A stretch of 64,000 nucleotides of DNA from Dichetophora obliterata (GCA_963920525.1 OY986438.1:183008888-183072887); one strand, 5' to 3'; numbered from the stretch's first letter, positions 24,081-36,889 are shown. Notes: generated from the sequence alone by a model not told the origin. Program-made: numbers and translations.

Positions 24081-26277
24081 TTTTTTTTTTTTGTTGGACG
24101 TAGTGATAGCGCGCTATCATCTAGTGGCCCCACGATACTCCACCAGCTCCACCCCGGAACCGCGTCAGCATTTCATCAGGACGGGGGTTTGATTTCGTAA
24201 GATTCCTACGTCCTCCTTAAGCAAGGAGGTTCGGAACTACTGAAGTTTCTCTCCTTTAATATTTTATTTATGTGTCTTTCACACAAAGTCCATGCATGTT
24301 CAGATTTTAGCATTTCGTTCAACAGATTCTCTTCAGTTAATGTAACACCTAGCATATCATTTAAAGCTCGTCTCTCCTCCAACCACTTTTCACATTCGAA
24401 AAGTATGTGCTTTGCATCTTCTTCTAGCGCTGCGCATGGATCACAGCTGCTTATTTCTTTAAGTTTAAATCTATGCAGGTATTTGTTAAAACTACCATGG
24501 TTTGTCATAGCCTGAGTCAGAAAATATCCCATGCTTCCATGTCGTCTTTCCAGCCAGACTTTTATATTGGGGATAAGGCTATATGTCCAGCTCCCGTTCA
24601 TGTTTTGATTCCAACGTTCTTGCCATTTAGTCACTACATTGTCCCTGGCATTAATTTTTATTTCTGAAATTTTTTTCTTTCGCTCTTGTGTATTAGTGTT
24701 CGCCCAACTTATAAGTTTAGTTTGGGTATATATTTCTTCTCTTTCCAGTATTAATAAGTCTATTGGTGGCAGACCTGCAAGCACTAAAGCCGCACTTGTG
24801 GACACTGTACGGTACGCTGATATAATACGGAGAGCACTAACTCTCTGTGCTTTCTGTAGTTCCCTCATATTATTCTTCAGATTCAGTGCCCTGACAAAGG
24901 TTGGAGCAGCATAAAGAAGCTGGGAGTGTACTACGCTGTTTATTAATTTTCTCATCTGCGGCCTTGGGCCACCACAGTTTGGCATTATTCTGGCCAATGA
25001 TGCTGCCGTTCGCAAAGCTTTGTCACGAATATTTACTACGTGCTGTCCAAAGCTAAGTTTGTCATCTAATTGCACACCCAAATAGCATAAGCTTCGTTTA
25101 AAGGGTATCTCTCTATCTTGTAGACGTATTTTCGGTATTTTGAAGACCCTACGATCTGTCACTAGAATTGCTTCCGTTTTTGGAACTGCAAGTTTCAAAC
25201 CGTTTCTTCGCAGCCATCTGTTACAACGACATAAGCTATCGTTTACCACTATCTCGATTAATTCGGCAGTTCGCTGGTTTACTACCAGAGCAATATCATC
25301 AGCGTAACCTATTAGTTTTGCACCTTCTTGTAATTCCAAATTCAGTAGACCATCGTACATTACATTCCACAGGAATGGTCCTAATACTGAGCCCTGAGGT
25401 ACACCTGCTGTTATTTGGTGCTCTTTTATACCATTTTCCGTCTCATAGATTAAAATTCTGTTATCCAGATAGTCTGATACTATGTTAAAGAGATAGTTAT
25501 CTAAACGTCGGTTTCTGAAAGCTTGTAGTACTACTTTCCACTTTACTGTGTTAAAAGCATTTTTAACATCTAGTGTTATTATTGAGCAGTATTCTCCTGT
25601 TGTTTTGGCCTGTATAGCTTTATTGCATACTGCGCTAATGGCATCAACTGTACTCTTCCCTTTGCGGAAGCCATGTTGCATAGGGGATAGTCCGCCAAGG
25701 TCATCTATGCGCTCTTCCAAACGTTTTAGCATTACGTACTCTAATAATTTTCCTAGTGAATCCAACATACAGAGTGGTCTATAGGAACTAGGCTCATTTA
25801 ATGGTTTATTTCCCTTTCGTAACAAAACTAACTTTTGTATTTTCCATTTAGCTGGAAAGATTCCGTTTATTAGACATGAATTGAAGACTTCAAGTAAAAG
25901 ATCTGGCCATATCTCACCATATCTCACATACTACTTTTATGACCTCATTTGGTATACCATCTGGTCCTGGGCTCTTACCTATTTTTAGTTTACTACATGC
26001 ATGTGTAATGTCATCTACGTTCAGAGGGATGAAACCTTCGACTTGATAATTTGGTTCTCTTTTTAGCCCATCTTCATCGAATGGAAATAGTGTTTCTACT
26101 ATTGTTGTTGCCCACACTGGTTCTTTAATGCCGGGTATAGGTTTAATGCTACCAAGCTTTTTCATCACAATTTTGTACGGTTTGCCCCATGGGTCGGAAT
26201 CTATTTCGTTACATAGCTCTGTCCAGCATCTTTTCTTACTCTCTTTTATGGCTGTTCTTAAGTTTTACGTGCCGTTT
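24081..26277 (-). mobile_element. 5'-truncated R1-type LINE inserted in (TATAC)n
   Basis: Minus-strand retrotransposon with ORF2 at 26265-24206, an about 110-bp 3' UTR and a 12-base poly(A) (24081-24092 as T). Its 3' end abuts the (TATAC)n array at 23577-24080. Its 5' end abuts a short TATACTATACTATACT at 26278-26293. Endonuclease domain and ORF1 are absent, so it is truncated inside ORF2. Confidence 0.8.
24206..26265 (-). pseudogene. R1-clade-like reverse transcriptase (ORF2, partial)
   Basis: The 5' part reads AIKESKKRCWTELCNEIDSD and PWGKPYKIVMKKL, then KIGKSPGPDGIPNEV. A 10-bp tandem duplication at 25907-25926 (CCATATCTCA twice on the plus strand) shifts the frame. The rest is open for 573 codons: PSSYRPLCMLDSLGKLLEYV, HGFRKGKSTVDAI, ITLDVKNAFNTVKW, GVPQGSVLGPFLWNVMYDGL, the catalytic YADDIALV, and a C-terminal CDPCAALEEDAKHILFEC Cys/His motif. 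GVPQGSVLGP.LWNVMYDGL and the PWG.PYK.V.KKL region are typical of R1-group LINEs. Only the 10-bp duplication breaks the remaining frame, so the copy is young. Confidence 0.88.
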
Positions 26278-26290
26278 TATACTATACTAT

Positions 26291-26595
26291 ACTGTTTTGT
26301 GGTCGATCTTCAGATCCTTAGCGATGTCGTGGCTGCTCACGTAACGGTTATCTTGAACCTTATCCATTATTTCATCGACTTTTTCGGTGATGGGCCGACC
26401 AGAGTGAGGAGCATCTTTGACTTCAAAATTTCCAGAACGGAATCGAGAGAACCATTTCCTGACAGTTAAGAGGGATAGAGTACCTTCAGCATAATCCTCA
26501 TAAATCTTTTCACATGCCTGTGACGCATTTTTCCCTTTATCGTAGTAAAATTGTAAAATATGACGTATTTTTTCTGAAATTTCACTCATCTTTGC
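26291..26595 (-). pseudogene. duplicated mariner transposase N-terminus inside the array
   Basis: About 305 bp that I read as identical to 28226-28530 of the mariner downstream, encoding the same first 100 residues (MSEISEKIRHILQFYYDKGK...). Flanked on both sides by (TATAC)n. The junctions share 2-3 bases with the array (ACT, CT). No ITR is included, so this is a copied segment, not a separate transposition. Confidence 0.85.
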
Positions 26596-27412
26596 TATAC
26601 TATACTATACTATACTATACTATACTATACTATACTATACTATACTATACTATACTATACTATACTATACTATACTATACTATACTATACTATACTATAC
26701 TATACTATACTATACTATACTATACTATACTATACTATACTATACTATACTATACTATACTATACTATACTATACTATACTATACTATACTATACTATAC
26801 TATACTATACTATACTATACTATACTATACTATACTATACTATACTATACTATACTATACTATACTATACTATACTATACTATACTATACTATACTATAC
26901 TATACTATACTATACTATACTATACTATACTATACTATACTATACTATACTATACTATACTATACTATACTATACTATACTATACTATACTATACTATAC
27001 TATACTATACTATACTATACTATACTATACTATACTATACTATACTATACTATACTATACTATACTATACTATACTATACTATACTATACTATACTATAC
27101 TATACTATACTATACTATACTATACTATACTATACTATACTATACTATACTATACTATACTATACTATACTATACTATACTATACTATACTATACTATAC
27201 TATACTATACTATACTATACTATACTATACTATACTATACTATAATATACTATACTATACTATACTATACTATACTATACTATACTATACTATACTATAC
27301 TATACTATACTATACTATACTATACTATACTATACTATACTATACTATACTATACTATACTATACTATACTATACTATACTATACTATACTATACTATAC
27401 TATACTATACTA
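26596..27412. repeat. (TATAC)n array, about 163 copies
   Basis: Nearly perfect array with one variant unit at about 27243. With 23577-24080 and 26278-26293 it forms one array split by the LINE and the mariner fragment. Confidence 0.95.
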
Positions 27413-27595
27413 TTTATCAAGTAAGTTTTGAAGAAGGCAACAACAACAAAAAGAACTCTGTACAGAGTCAGTAAAATAGAGTCAAAACCTTTTTCCATTT
27501 TAAATTAAAGTACATAAACCATGAAATTTTATTTTATTTAAACATTTTAAGTTTGATTGCAACTTGATATCGATTTAGTATTGAATATAAATATA

Positions 27596-28708
27596 TTGGG
27601 TTGGGAAAAAGTATTCGGCGTTTTTTTAGTAAAAATAAACAACATTTTTTTTTTTTTTTAAAAATTATTTTATTAATCCAAATATTGTCCGTTCTTTTCA
27701 ACTACTTTCTGCCATTTTTGGGTTAAGACCATGATTCCTTTATTGCAAAATTCCGGGCTTTTATCGTTGAAACACTGACGTAGGCGGTTTTCGCAGTCAT
27801 CTTTTAAGGCTAATTTCTTCCCTGCAAGGAAGTGTTGAAGAGATCGAAACAAATGGTTATCTGACGGTGCAATGTCAGGACTGTACGGTGAATGCATCAA
27901 AACTTCCCAGTTAAATTCTTTAAGTTTTTGGCGGGGCAATAAAGATGAGTGTGGACAGCATCACCTACCTTGTCTTCAATCCCGGCTCTGACACCGTTCC
28001 TGGAGCTTCACCTTTTTTCGACCAAGACCGTTTTCGAGCAATATTATCGTACGTGATCCACTTCTCATCACCTGTTACCATACGTTTCAAAAATGGCTCG
28101 ATTTCGTTTCGTTTTAGTAGCAAATCGCAGATAGAAATTCGGTCCATTACATTTTTTGCACTATGTTCATGAGGCACTCAAACATCAAACTTTTTTTAAA
28201 ACCAACTTTCTTCAAATGGCTTTAAACTGTTTTGTGGTCGATCTTCAGATCCTTAGCGATGTCGTGGCTGCTCACGTAACGGTTATCTTGAACCTTATCC
28301 ATTATTTCATCGACTTTTTCGGTGATGGGCCGACCAGAGTGAGGAGCATCTTTGACTTCAAAATTTCCAGAACGGAATCGAGAGAACCATTTCCTGACAG
28401 TTAAGAGGGATAGAGTACCTTCAGCATAATCCTCATAAATCTTTTCACATGCCTGTGACGCATTTTTCCCTTTATCGTAGTAAAATTGTAAAATATGACG
28501 TATTTTTTCTGAAATTTCACTCATCTTTGCTTTGCAATATTTTTTCACACGATGTACCAATATCAGCAAAATGATCACAAATAATCAGCTGATTTTTCTT
28601 CTGTTAAGAAAAAAAAAAGAGTTGCCAGATGCAGCTTACCGTTTCAATGTTATGACACTTTGAAATCAAGCGAACTTGAAAACGCCGAATACTTTTTCCC
28701 CAACCCAA
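27596..28708 (-). mobile_element. mariner (DD34D type) transposon, internally deleted
   Basis: Ends TTGGGTTGGGAAAAAGTATT / its reverse complement, with TA on both sides (27594-27595, 28709-28710). Length 1113 bp against about 1.3 kb for full elements. Gene on the minus strand. Confidence 0.9.
27673..28524 (-). pseudogene. mariner transposase pseudogene
   Basis: N-terminus MSEISEKIRHILQFYYDKGK with SGNFEVKDAPHSGRP and the second helix-turn-helix up to KIDHKTV. A stop and a shift follow near 28200-28230. The next part includes DRISICDLLLKRNEIEPFL and MVTGDEKWITYDN, with the first catalytic Asp. About 190 bp, including the second Asp (HQDNARPH region), is deleted near 27960. The C-terminal part, PRQKLKEFNW, YSPDIAPSDNHLF (third Asp) and KWQKVVEKNGQYL, is intact. 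Missing one catalytic residue, it cannot act. Confidence 0.9.
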
Positions 28709-29019
28709 TAGCTTTTTAGATCTATACTTCGAATGTAATTCGAAATTAAATCTGTATATTTTTTTTTATTATCTTTTATTTTATGTAATGTTTTCAAGGC
28801 AAATAAAGTTTTATTAAATATTTTAGAAAAACAATATTTATTTATTGAAAATTAAGATGTAAAATTCTTATGAAAGATGAAAATAGGCAGTTTTCGTTAC
28901 CAGCGATGTTTGTTTCATGCCGCAACAAGACGTGGAGCATTGAACATTCATAATGTTCCTCGTATTAATTGAAAAGTTGGATTGAAAAATGGACTTACTT
29001 GAGAGTATAAAAAAATACA

Positions 29020-29515
29020 TGTTTAGGGTCCACCCTTGTGTCAAAAATCTTTTTGATATTCTAACTTTAGATTCGAAATCAGCGACCACCGCTTCTACAA
29101 AGAGTGTAAAACAAAAACACATATTTTTAAGGTCCATCTTAGTGTCAAAAACTTTTTGAAATTCTTACACTAGGTTCCAAATTAACGACCCCTTAATACT
29201 GCCAGCACATATACAAAGACTATAAAACAAAAAAAAAGGCATTTTCAGATTCCACCCTAGTGTCGAAAAAATATTTTGAAATTTAAACATCAGGTTCGAA
29301 ATCAGCGACCAGTGCATCTGCACAAGAGTTTAAAACAAAAACACATTTTTAGGGTCCACCCTAGTAACAACAAGCTTTTGTAAATTTTTACATCAGGTTC
29401 GAAATCAGCGACCCCTTAATACTTCCAGGACAAATACAAAAATAAAAAATAAAAAGACACATTTTTAGGGTCCACCCTAGTGACAAAAAACTTTTTGAAA
29501 TTCTAACATCAGATT
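29020..29515. repeat. tandem repeat, five units of about 102-118 bp
   Basis: Units start TTTTTAGGGTCCACCCTAGT at about 29022, 29124, 29242, 29346 and 29461, and contain AGGTTCGAAATCAGCGACC. Shorter and longer units alternate (different text after GCGACC), hinting at an about 220-bp dimeric higher-order unit. Confidence 0.85.
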
Positions 29516-30060
29516 ACACTGTATTACGCACATTAGCTGCAGTTTCCATTTCTTAAAACTTAATTGCAATAAAGGTTCTTACGTATGAGTTAAAACAATT
29601 AAAAATAACAAATGCTTTTTAACGAATTATCTACGTGTCAGAAACAGAGACACACAGAGAGAAAGAGAGATTTGCGCACTCGGCTGAGCACGCGCCTACT
29701 CGTTTGTTAGTCAGCTCGAATCTTAACACTCGCACGCATACACACACAGCAATCTCACTGTTACGTGACGATTTCTACAAAATCACACCACCCGCAAGCC
29801 GTTTCCAGAAATTGTTCCAACAAAATTTTAAAAATTTTTGTTTTCAAACTTATACCCATGGTAGAATAATACAGCTAGTAATCGTGATCTCTTTGACAAT
29901 ACTATCAGAATTGTCAAAATCAGTATTTTTTTTAAAGAAAACAAAGGTAACAGAAAAATTAAATAACTCCAATTGGATATTTTTGTGGTGTGTTTGCAAA
30001 CTTGAATAAAAGTAATGTACTTAATTTTTCAATTAAAATTAAGTGCATGTTACGCCAAAA
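29516..30060. other. unassigned DNA
   Basis: Contains GAGA- and CACA-rich stretches at 29646-29750. The 124-codon frame at 29635-30009 is low-complexity and I do not support it. Confidence 0.4.
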
Positions 30061-30079
30061 ACATTTGGGCAAGGAAAAT

Positions 30080-30230
30080 GGGCCGAGTTTTCGTGTTTCG
30101 TGAAGACAACGATGGAACATGGCATGTGCCAAAAATTTTAAAAAGATGCTCGTGTTTGCCATAGACACTTCCACGAAAATGATTTTTTGGAACCTCATAT
30201 AAATTACTTCAACAGCTGCACAAAATCCTA
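30080..30230 (+). pseudogene. possible THAP-domain remnant
   Basis: One frame reads RWNMACAKNFKKML and, after a shift, VCHRHFHENDFLEPH. This resembles the W...(I)C..HF...DF half of a THAP zinc finger, as found in P-type transposases and host proteins. The first CxxC pair is not seen. Confidence 0.3.
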
Positions 30231-30799
30231 TTTTAATTGATTGACAAATAAAAAATTAAAAAAGCAAAATATTTTCAGCCATGACAGATTCTTTTTCATT
30301 TTTCCTATCCCATCGCATTCTCATCGGTTTCAGATTTTGTATGAGCTGTCAGTTGCCTTTTGACAGTTATGGTAGTTCGCTCTCAGCCGTGCGACTACCT
30401 CTATTCTTCTACCATGCTTATACCTTCCTCGTGTTGTGTCATAAGATTTAGAATTCATAAAAACAAAAAATTTACTGATGTATGTTTGTATAACAAAGTT
30501 GTATGTTCGTTCGTAAAGTAGCCATGTTCGTAAAATGATTGAAATCGATCGATGTGTTAAAAAGATTTGGTCCAATTAAGAGAAAACACAGCGTTTTTCA
30601 CATTTTTGCCTATTTTTGTTCAAAACTTGACCTGAAGGAAAAAAACGGACTGCGGAATTGAATTAAGCGTGCAAAATACATATGGAACTACTTTCGTAGT
30701 CTCTACTTACCTGTCTCTAAACCTTCTCTAAGCCTGTCTGATCGAATCGAAAGAGACTTTTTTGTATAATAAACGAGGTCACAAATGAATTATATGTAA

Positions 30800-31166
30800 C
30801 TAGCTGAACCCGGTGTGCTTCGCTACTCCCCTCGTTATAAAATAAAATTAAAAGTATTTATATATTTTTCACGCCATCGAATTTTCGAAATAAGTCCACC
30901 CCAGCGCCACCTACCGTGTCCATTTATACACAAATTATTTTTTTATGATCAAACAAACATACATTCTGAATTTCAGTTAAATTGGTCCATAAATTCCAAT
31001 TTTCGATATAAGTCCACCCCAGCGCCACCTATCGGGTCCAAATATAGCCTATGCTACCCACCGTACCAAGATGAACATTACCTGAAAATTTCATCAAAAT
31101 CGGCCCAGCCGTTTTGGAGTCCATACGTTACATACATACACACATCCTATTTTATATATATAGAGA
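30800..31166. repeat. dispersed insect-type repeat with an internal duplication
   Basis: Starts TAGCTGAACCCGGTGTGCTT and ends in TATATATATAGAG. TTTCGAnATAAGTCCACCCC followed by AGCGCCACCTA occurs twice (about 30883 and 31003). AAATCGGCCCAGCCGTTT near the end is a wording common in insect dispersed repeats. Class uncertain (SINE or LINE tail). Confidence 0.5.
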
Positions 31167-33037
31167 TATACATACTTTTTGTTAACAAACTAATTTGTAT
31201 ATTACTATTTTTTTTCTATAGCGAATTCACAAATACATCACAAATGATACTTTTTTGTTCTAAGAATAGTTCTCTGACTAATTTCAATAGTTAAAAAAAT
31301 TGAATGCTTCTTTAACCCTTTCAACGGTTAGGCTAAACTAAGAACAAATACTTGTTTTGTGGTAATATTCTTATAATTTAGGTCTTAAAACGATGAAAAA
31401 AAAATCATAAATTTAATTTTTGCCTGCGCTGCTTACGTTCTGCAAGCTTGTACAAAGAAAAAAATTGTTTTGCTCCTGTTCGGCACAAAAAAAAATTTTA
31501 ATCCCTTGAAGGTTTTTCAACCCTTTAGGTCTTATTTTTTAAACCCTCTTTATATTATTATCATTAAAGCCATAAAAAGATAAGAAAACATAATTTTAAT
31601 TTTTGTCCAGTTTATTTGTTCTTATAAAATAGGCCCGAAAAAAAATTTTTTGTTTTTCTTCGGCACAAAATCAAAAATCCAACTGACTTTAATGTCAAAT
31701 ATCTCTCTAAATTTATTTTTATCATGTTGGTTCATCTTTTTTTCCAAACGAATTTAATTAAAAAAGCAATCCAAATTAAAAATTACTTTCTGACGTGTCC
31801 CATATATTGGGTAAATCCACCGAAAGGGTTAAACAGACTTGTATTGCAGAGGACACGAGTTCAATTCCCAGCTTGGAGATATTTTTTCTATCAGCTTTTA
31901 ATTTTCATACAAAATCACAATTCAAATGCGGTTTTTGTATCTTCTGATCGAAATAGTTCAATGATGATAAAAAATACTTTCGGTTCACTGGGTAGATGTT
32001 TTGACTGTTGTGTTTTTTTTTTAATGACTCAGTTACTTAAATTCTGCCTTCAAAAATATGCATTTCTTTATGCTTTGAGTAGTATTTGATGGCAGGCTAA
32101 GCGGTTAAACCAGCAGCGTCAGCGTTCAACGAAGATGACTGTCAGTTGCACAGACAGTTTTTATCAGTTAGAAAAAATGATACTCATAAATATTGTCGAG
32201 GTCAAAAGGGGATAAAAAAGAGGTCAGATTTGATGTGTTAGTTCCTTCTTTTCATGTTTGCCGGCATGTCTTTGGCTCACACACTAATGGCCATACAGCC
32301 GAGCGTTGCGCTGGCGGGTTTCTTCCTATGTTTAACTGTCTACAAGTATTCATCTGGTATCTACATCTATCTGCTCATCTTTCCTTTGAGTTGGCAAAAA
32401 CAGAATTTAAGGATAAGGATAACAAAATTTTATGAACGTTGAAATGAGTTGAAATGTTTATTATTTTTGTTTTTGTTGCTGTTGCCGCTAACAGCAAATG
32501 TTTATCTCAAGTTGTAGAGTTGGCTGTTTTTGTTGTTGTTTTGGGGCCACGTTCAAACGAAACGATTAACCTTTTGGCATTTAGATGGAACTGCTTTGAT
32601 AACAGCTGCTGCTGCTGCAAACTTAGGATAATGAGCAAACGCAAGGATTGGGAAGAATTTATTTAAGTTTACATATATAACAGCTAATAATGACTTTGGT
32701 GGGAATGATGATGATGATGATAATGATAACAATGGGGTAGATTTTGATTCTCTGTAGTGTGATAATAATATACATTTTGCTATAGTGATATGTATAGATA
32801 TTAAAAAAGACTGTAAACTTGCGTTAATTTTCCTCATGAAAGCTGATAAGCAACTTTTAGAAAAAAGTTTTATATAATTTTATTTAAGACTTTGCCTTAT
32901 AATTATAAATATTAAAAGTTATTTCTTCTTTTAATTGTATGACCCCGATAATTGTTCAAAGTTAACCCCAAGAAACTCTTTTGCTTCTTCGTTATTTTGC
33001 AACACTATTTCTATACTCCAACAACAGCAGCTACTGC
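31167..33037. other. unassigned DNA
   Basis: A tRNA-like B box (GAGTTCAATTCCC) occurs at about 31857 without a clear A box. CAG/TTG runs lie near 32470-32620. A GAT run lies at 32708-32722. No supported gene. Confidence 0.4.
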
Positions 33038-33087
33038 TACTACCATCATCATCATCATCACCGTCATCATCATCATCATCATCGTTA
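33038..33087. repeat. (CAT)n microsatellite
   Basis: Two CAT runs separated by one CCG change. Confidence 0.85.
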
Positions 33088-33751
33088 TTATAATAACAAC
33101 ATCTATAACAATAACAACGCCTGCTTCATTATGGCACGTTAAACATTATTGCCACCTGACACGAAAATGTTTAACTTTTACTATACACCATAAAATAATA
33201 TAAAAAAAAATTGCTCTCGAATGCATTGCTGCCAATAATTTCTTGTTTAAATTCAGGCAGCAAAGGGAAGCTGAGTTAATATTTTATTTATGACCAATTT
33301 GTTGGAGGGATGGGAAATAATTAAATATTTCATTAATTTTAAGCATTTAAATCAACTCATAAATTTTAATGCTCATAGCTTTTTGAGTTTGGGGGAGAGG
33401 GTTTGGGACCCTGCACAGTGGAGCAAGCCAAGTAGTTAAATTTGGAAAATGAGGTTCAGTTAATTGATAAGATTCGTACCAATAGACTTTTTTAAACATC
33501 TGTGTGATAAGAACTTTCGCATTGATAAATTCGCAAAATTTCGATATTTCAGCATATAGTTTCAAAATATGCGGTTTTCTCGAAAACGGCTCCTCGAGAA
33601 ATTAAAATACATTCGATATTCGTATTAAGCAAATGCTAATTAATATATAAAAAAAGCAAAATGTTACAAAACTCACTGGCCACTAGCTTTCTTTATACTT
33701 AAATTTAAATAAAAATATTAATAACCTTACTTTACTAAAAATTTTGATCAA

Positions 33752-35846
33752 CTTACCCAAGTAAAATTTTTCTAAGGAGTACTTTATCCTATTTTGATAA
33801 GGTACTAATTTGAGAAGTAAAGCAATGTTTGATATTATTTCTTATCAGGTCACTGGATGCTAATAATAACCTGATCACATTTTGATAGCCTCTGGAAAAC
33901 CTGGTTGACATCTTATCAGATATTGATAAGTCTTCCTTAAAAGTTCTAATCCTATTATGTTCGGACCATGTCCGTACTTAATTCTCATTTATTAATATAT
34001 TAAACCAAGTAATAATACATATATGCATTTATGCATTTATCCATAACATCGAAATGAATTTATGATACAATATGGTACTTGGCAATTAATAAATGAAATT
34101 ATTGGTAAAAAAGTTGACAATGTCGACAAAGTAAGAAGAAACATTTTTTAAATAAAAAGGAAAAATGTATTTAATTCAAACAAATGGTTTAAAATATCAG
34201 TCATGATTTTATTATTAAAACACTTAATTAACGATGTATTAAAACACTTAACTCTACAGAAAAAAGAATAAAAACACTACAAGGAGAGAATTTATATTCT
34301 TATATTAAGCAAATACTTTACTTAATTTAAAAAATTTTTAAATTAATCCTCATTTGCTGAAATCAAGCATTTTAAACTAAAATTAAGAAAAACAAATTTT
34401 ATAATGAGCATTTAATTCTAAAATTGTGTAAAATAAATGATTCAAATAAGAATTAAATACTTGATTCTCAAACCTGGAACAACACTTGAATCAAGGGAAT
34501 ATTTTCTTAATTTAAATATTTATATATTATTTTAAATATTTTCTTTATTTAAATAAAAATATTATTGAATTGAGCAATTATTTAGCATCATTTTAGACAG
34601 TATAAAATTGTTTAAAAATAACTTAATTAAAGCATGTAAAACCATACAATTACTTTCATTATAAAATCTTTAAACCTTTATCCTTACAATTTTGAATGCA
34701 AAAAAAAAATCACTTTCCCACTTCTCATCTGAAGAGATGTAATTCATTTTGCAAATTAAAAATAGTTTAGATGTAAAACTAAAAAGACACTCCCTATTTT
34801 TTCTAGCGCTTTTCAATATATATTTAGCCCTCGAACAATTTCAAATTGTATTCTATAGCTATTTTAATTGCTTTTTGATATTAAGAGATATTAAGAAATT
34901 GATATTAAGAGATATTAAGGAAATTTTGCATTTAAAAAAAAAATAATGTTTTGCTTCTAAACCTTCTTCATGTTTTATTTTATCATAAGATATCAGAAAA
35001 TAAAATTAATTAACAGCATTATTAAATAAGATATTCACAAATTTTTGTAGTTTTTTATAGAATAAATTTAAAGCATAATAAAATTAAATATTTACAAATT
35101 TTTGTTTATTTAAAAAGACAATATTCATTTATATTCAATATAAATATTTTATATACAATATTTTGTTTATTTAAAAGACAGCTCTTTGTTATATTCAGAA
35201 ACAAGATACAGAATACTTTTATACATCAAGCAAAACTTTTAAATTTTCTGACAATAACTTGGATCAAGCAAATTTTTCTCTTCATAAGAAAAAGAAATAT
35301 CACAGCATTCTAATATTGAGAAAATTGCTTATTTAGATGAAGCAAACACTTCTCAATTTTAGGAAAACAAATTTTTCAAATCGAGGAAATTATTCTTGTT
35401 TTAAAAAAAAATTGTTTATCAATCATATTCTGCACCTCATAAGAAATTAAGGTTTATAATATCAAACAAAACATTCTAACATTAAGAAAATCGATAACTG
35501 GTATTAAACACATTGTTCTCAGCACAAGGAAAAGAAATTTTTCAAATCAAGCAAACTATTTCAGTATTCAGGAAATTTTTTACTTGAATCAAGCAAATTG
35601 TTCTCAATTTAAGAAAAAAAATTCTCAAATCAAGGAAATTGTTCTAGTTTTAAGCAAATTATTTACATAAATCAACCAAATTTTACTTACTTCAAGCAAA
35701 TATTTGACTTGAATATAGCAAAAAATATTCTGGAATTTTTAGCAAATTTTTCATAAATTAAACAATTTTTTCTAAATATAATGTGTTTTAAATTTGCTCA
35801 ATTCTAGCAAAATAATGTTTGAACTGAGAAATTTACGCTTGAGTGT
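33752..35846. mobile_element. tentative AT-rich TIR element with degenerate internal repeats
   Basis: Left TTACCCAAGTAAAATTTTTC and right (reverse complement) TTACACTCAAGCGTAAATTT are weakly inverted. The interior, especially 34480-35830, repeats motifs such as AAGCAAATTnTTCTCAA in varied form. Ends and class are uncertain, and this could simply be a degenerate satellite. Confidence 0.25.
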
Positions 35847-36074
35847 AAACTGATAGCCAAATTGCTCGATTGAAGCATAGAATGCTTGATTTTTCGCTCC
35901 ATGTATATACCTACATTGAACAGACAAACAAATTAGAAATCCTACATATTCTTACAACACTGTAAACAGGAACAGGAGCAATAAGCTATAATGCAGAACA
36001 ACTCACACCAGCATTAACGTTGCTCATAAACACACATCAAAACGCACTTGGAAATCAATCACTTTTAATAATTA

Positions 36075-36830
36075 CACGGTGTGACAAAATGAGAAAAATC
36101 GAAAAACTTGGCATATGTCGTAGTGAAGGTTATAGACCTGGTAGAACATAAGATACTTGGTTTTTTGAGTCTACGCTCAAATATAGATATATATCCAAAA
36201 AACCGATTTTCGCTAGTTACGTGTGGATTAAATTGCAAAATTCCACTTTTTTTATAAGGCTTATAAACTTATTACAACATTTTCGACTACTTTTGTACTG
36301 GAGCCCATCTTAAGGTAGAAATTTTTACAACAGACCCTATTGTAAAAGATATCAATTAGTCTTTAAGAACTACTTATACACGCAAATTTTTGAAGAGATC
36401 AGATACGTACAGGAGTGTCAGTATAGAAATAAAAAATGGTTATTTACAATTATTTTCGACTATTTTTGTACTGGAGCTCATCTTACGGTATAATTTTTAA
36501 CCACTAAGACTATAGATACCAATTAGTCTTTAAGAACTACTTAAACACGCAAATTTTTGAAGAGATCAGACACGTACAGGAGTGTCAGTATAGAAATAAA
36601 AAATGGTTATTTACAATTATTTTCGACTATTTTTGTAGTGCAAACCATCTTACGGTACAATTTTTTACAACAAACACTATAGATATCAATTAACCTTTTA
36701 GAACTACTTATGCACGCAATTTTTTAAGAGATCAGACACGTACAGAAGTGTCAGCATAGAAATAAAAAACCGTTATTTACAATTCTTTTCGACTATTTTT
36801 GTGCTGGAGTTCATATTGCGGTACGATTTG
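36075..36830. repeat. tandem array of about 167-bp units, left arm
   Basis: TTTCGACTATTTTTGTACTG starts units at about 36281, 36454, 36621 and 36787 (spacing 173, 167, 166). Each carries CACGTACAGnAGTGTCAGTA. Confidence 0.85.
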
Positions 36831-36889
36831 CAAACTGCAATTTTACAAATTGCAAAAACAATTTATGGAAAAAAATCAAACAATAACTG

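Noticed and set aside
23476..24192. 238-codon frame of YYTIL repeats
   Set aside because: It is the translation of (TATAC)n; 15-nt periodicity keeps any frame open.
25168..25488. 106-codon plus-strand frame
   Set aside because: Antisense shadow of the reverse transcriptase.
26514..27245. 243-codon frame of YYTIL repeats
   Set aside because: Same artefact in the second array.
29635..30009. 124-codon frame with acidic/basic start
   Set aside because: Built on GAGA and CACA simple sequence, no domain, and no support beyond length.
30815..31294. 159-codon frame
   Set aside because: Runs through a dispersed repeat with an internal duplication; not protein-like.
31838..31885. tRNA-like B box GAGTTCAATTCCC
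   Set aside because: No A box at proper distance and no cloverleaf; too weak to call a SINE.
33752..35846. A definite transposon with TTACnC...AAG ends
   Set aside because: Terminal match is poor and no target duplication is seen; kept only as a tentative feature.
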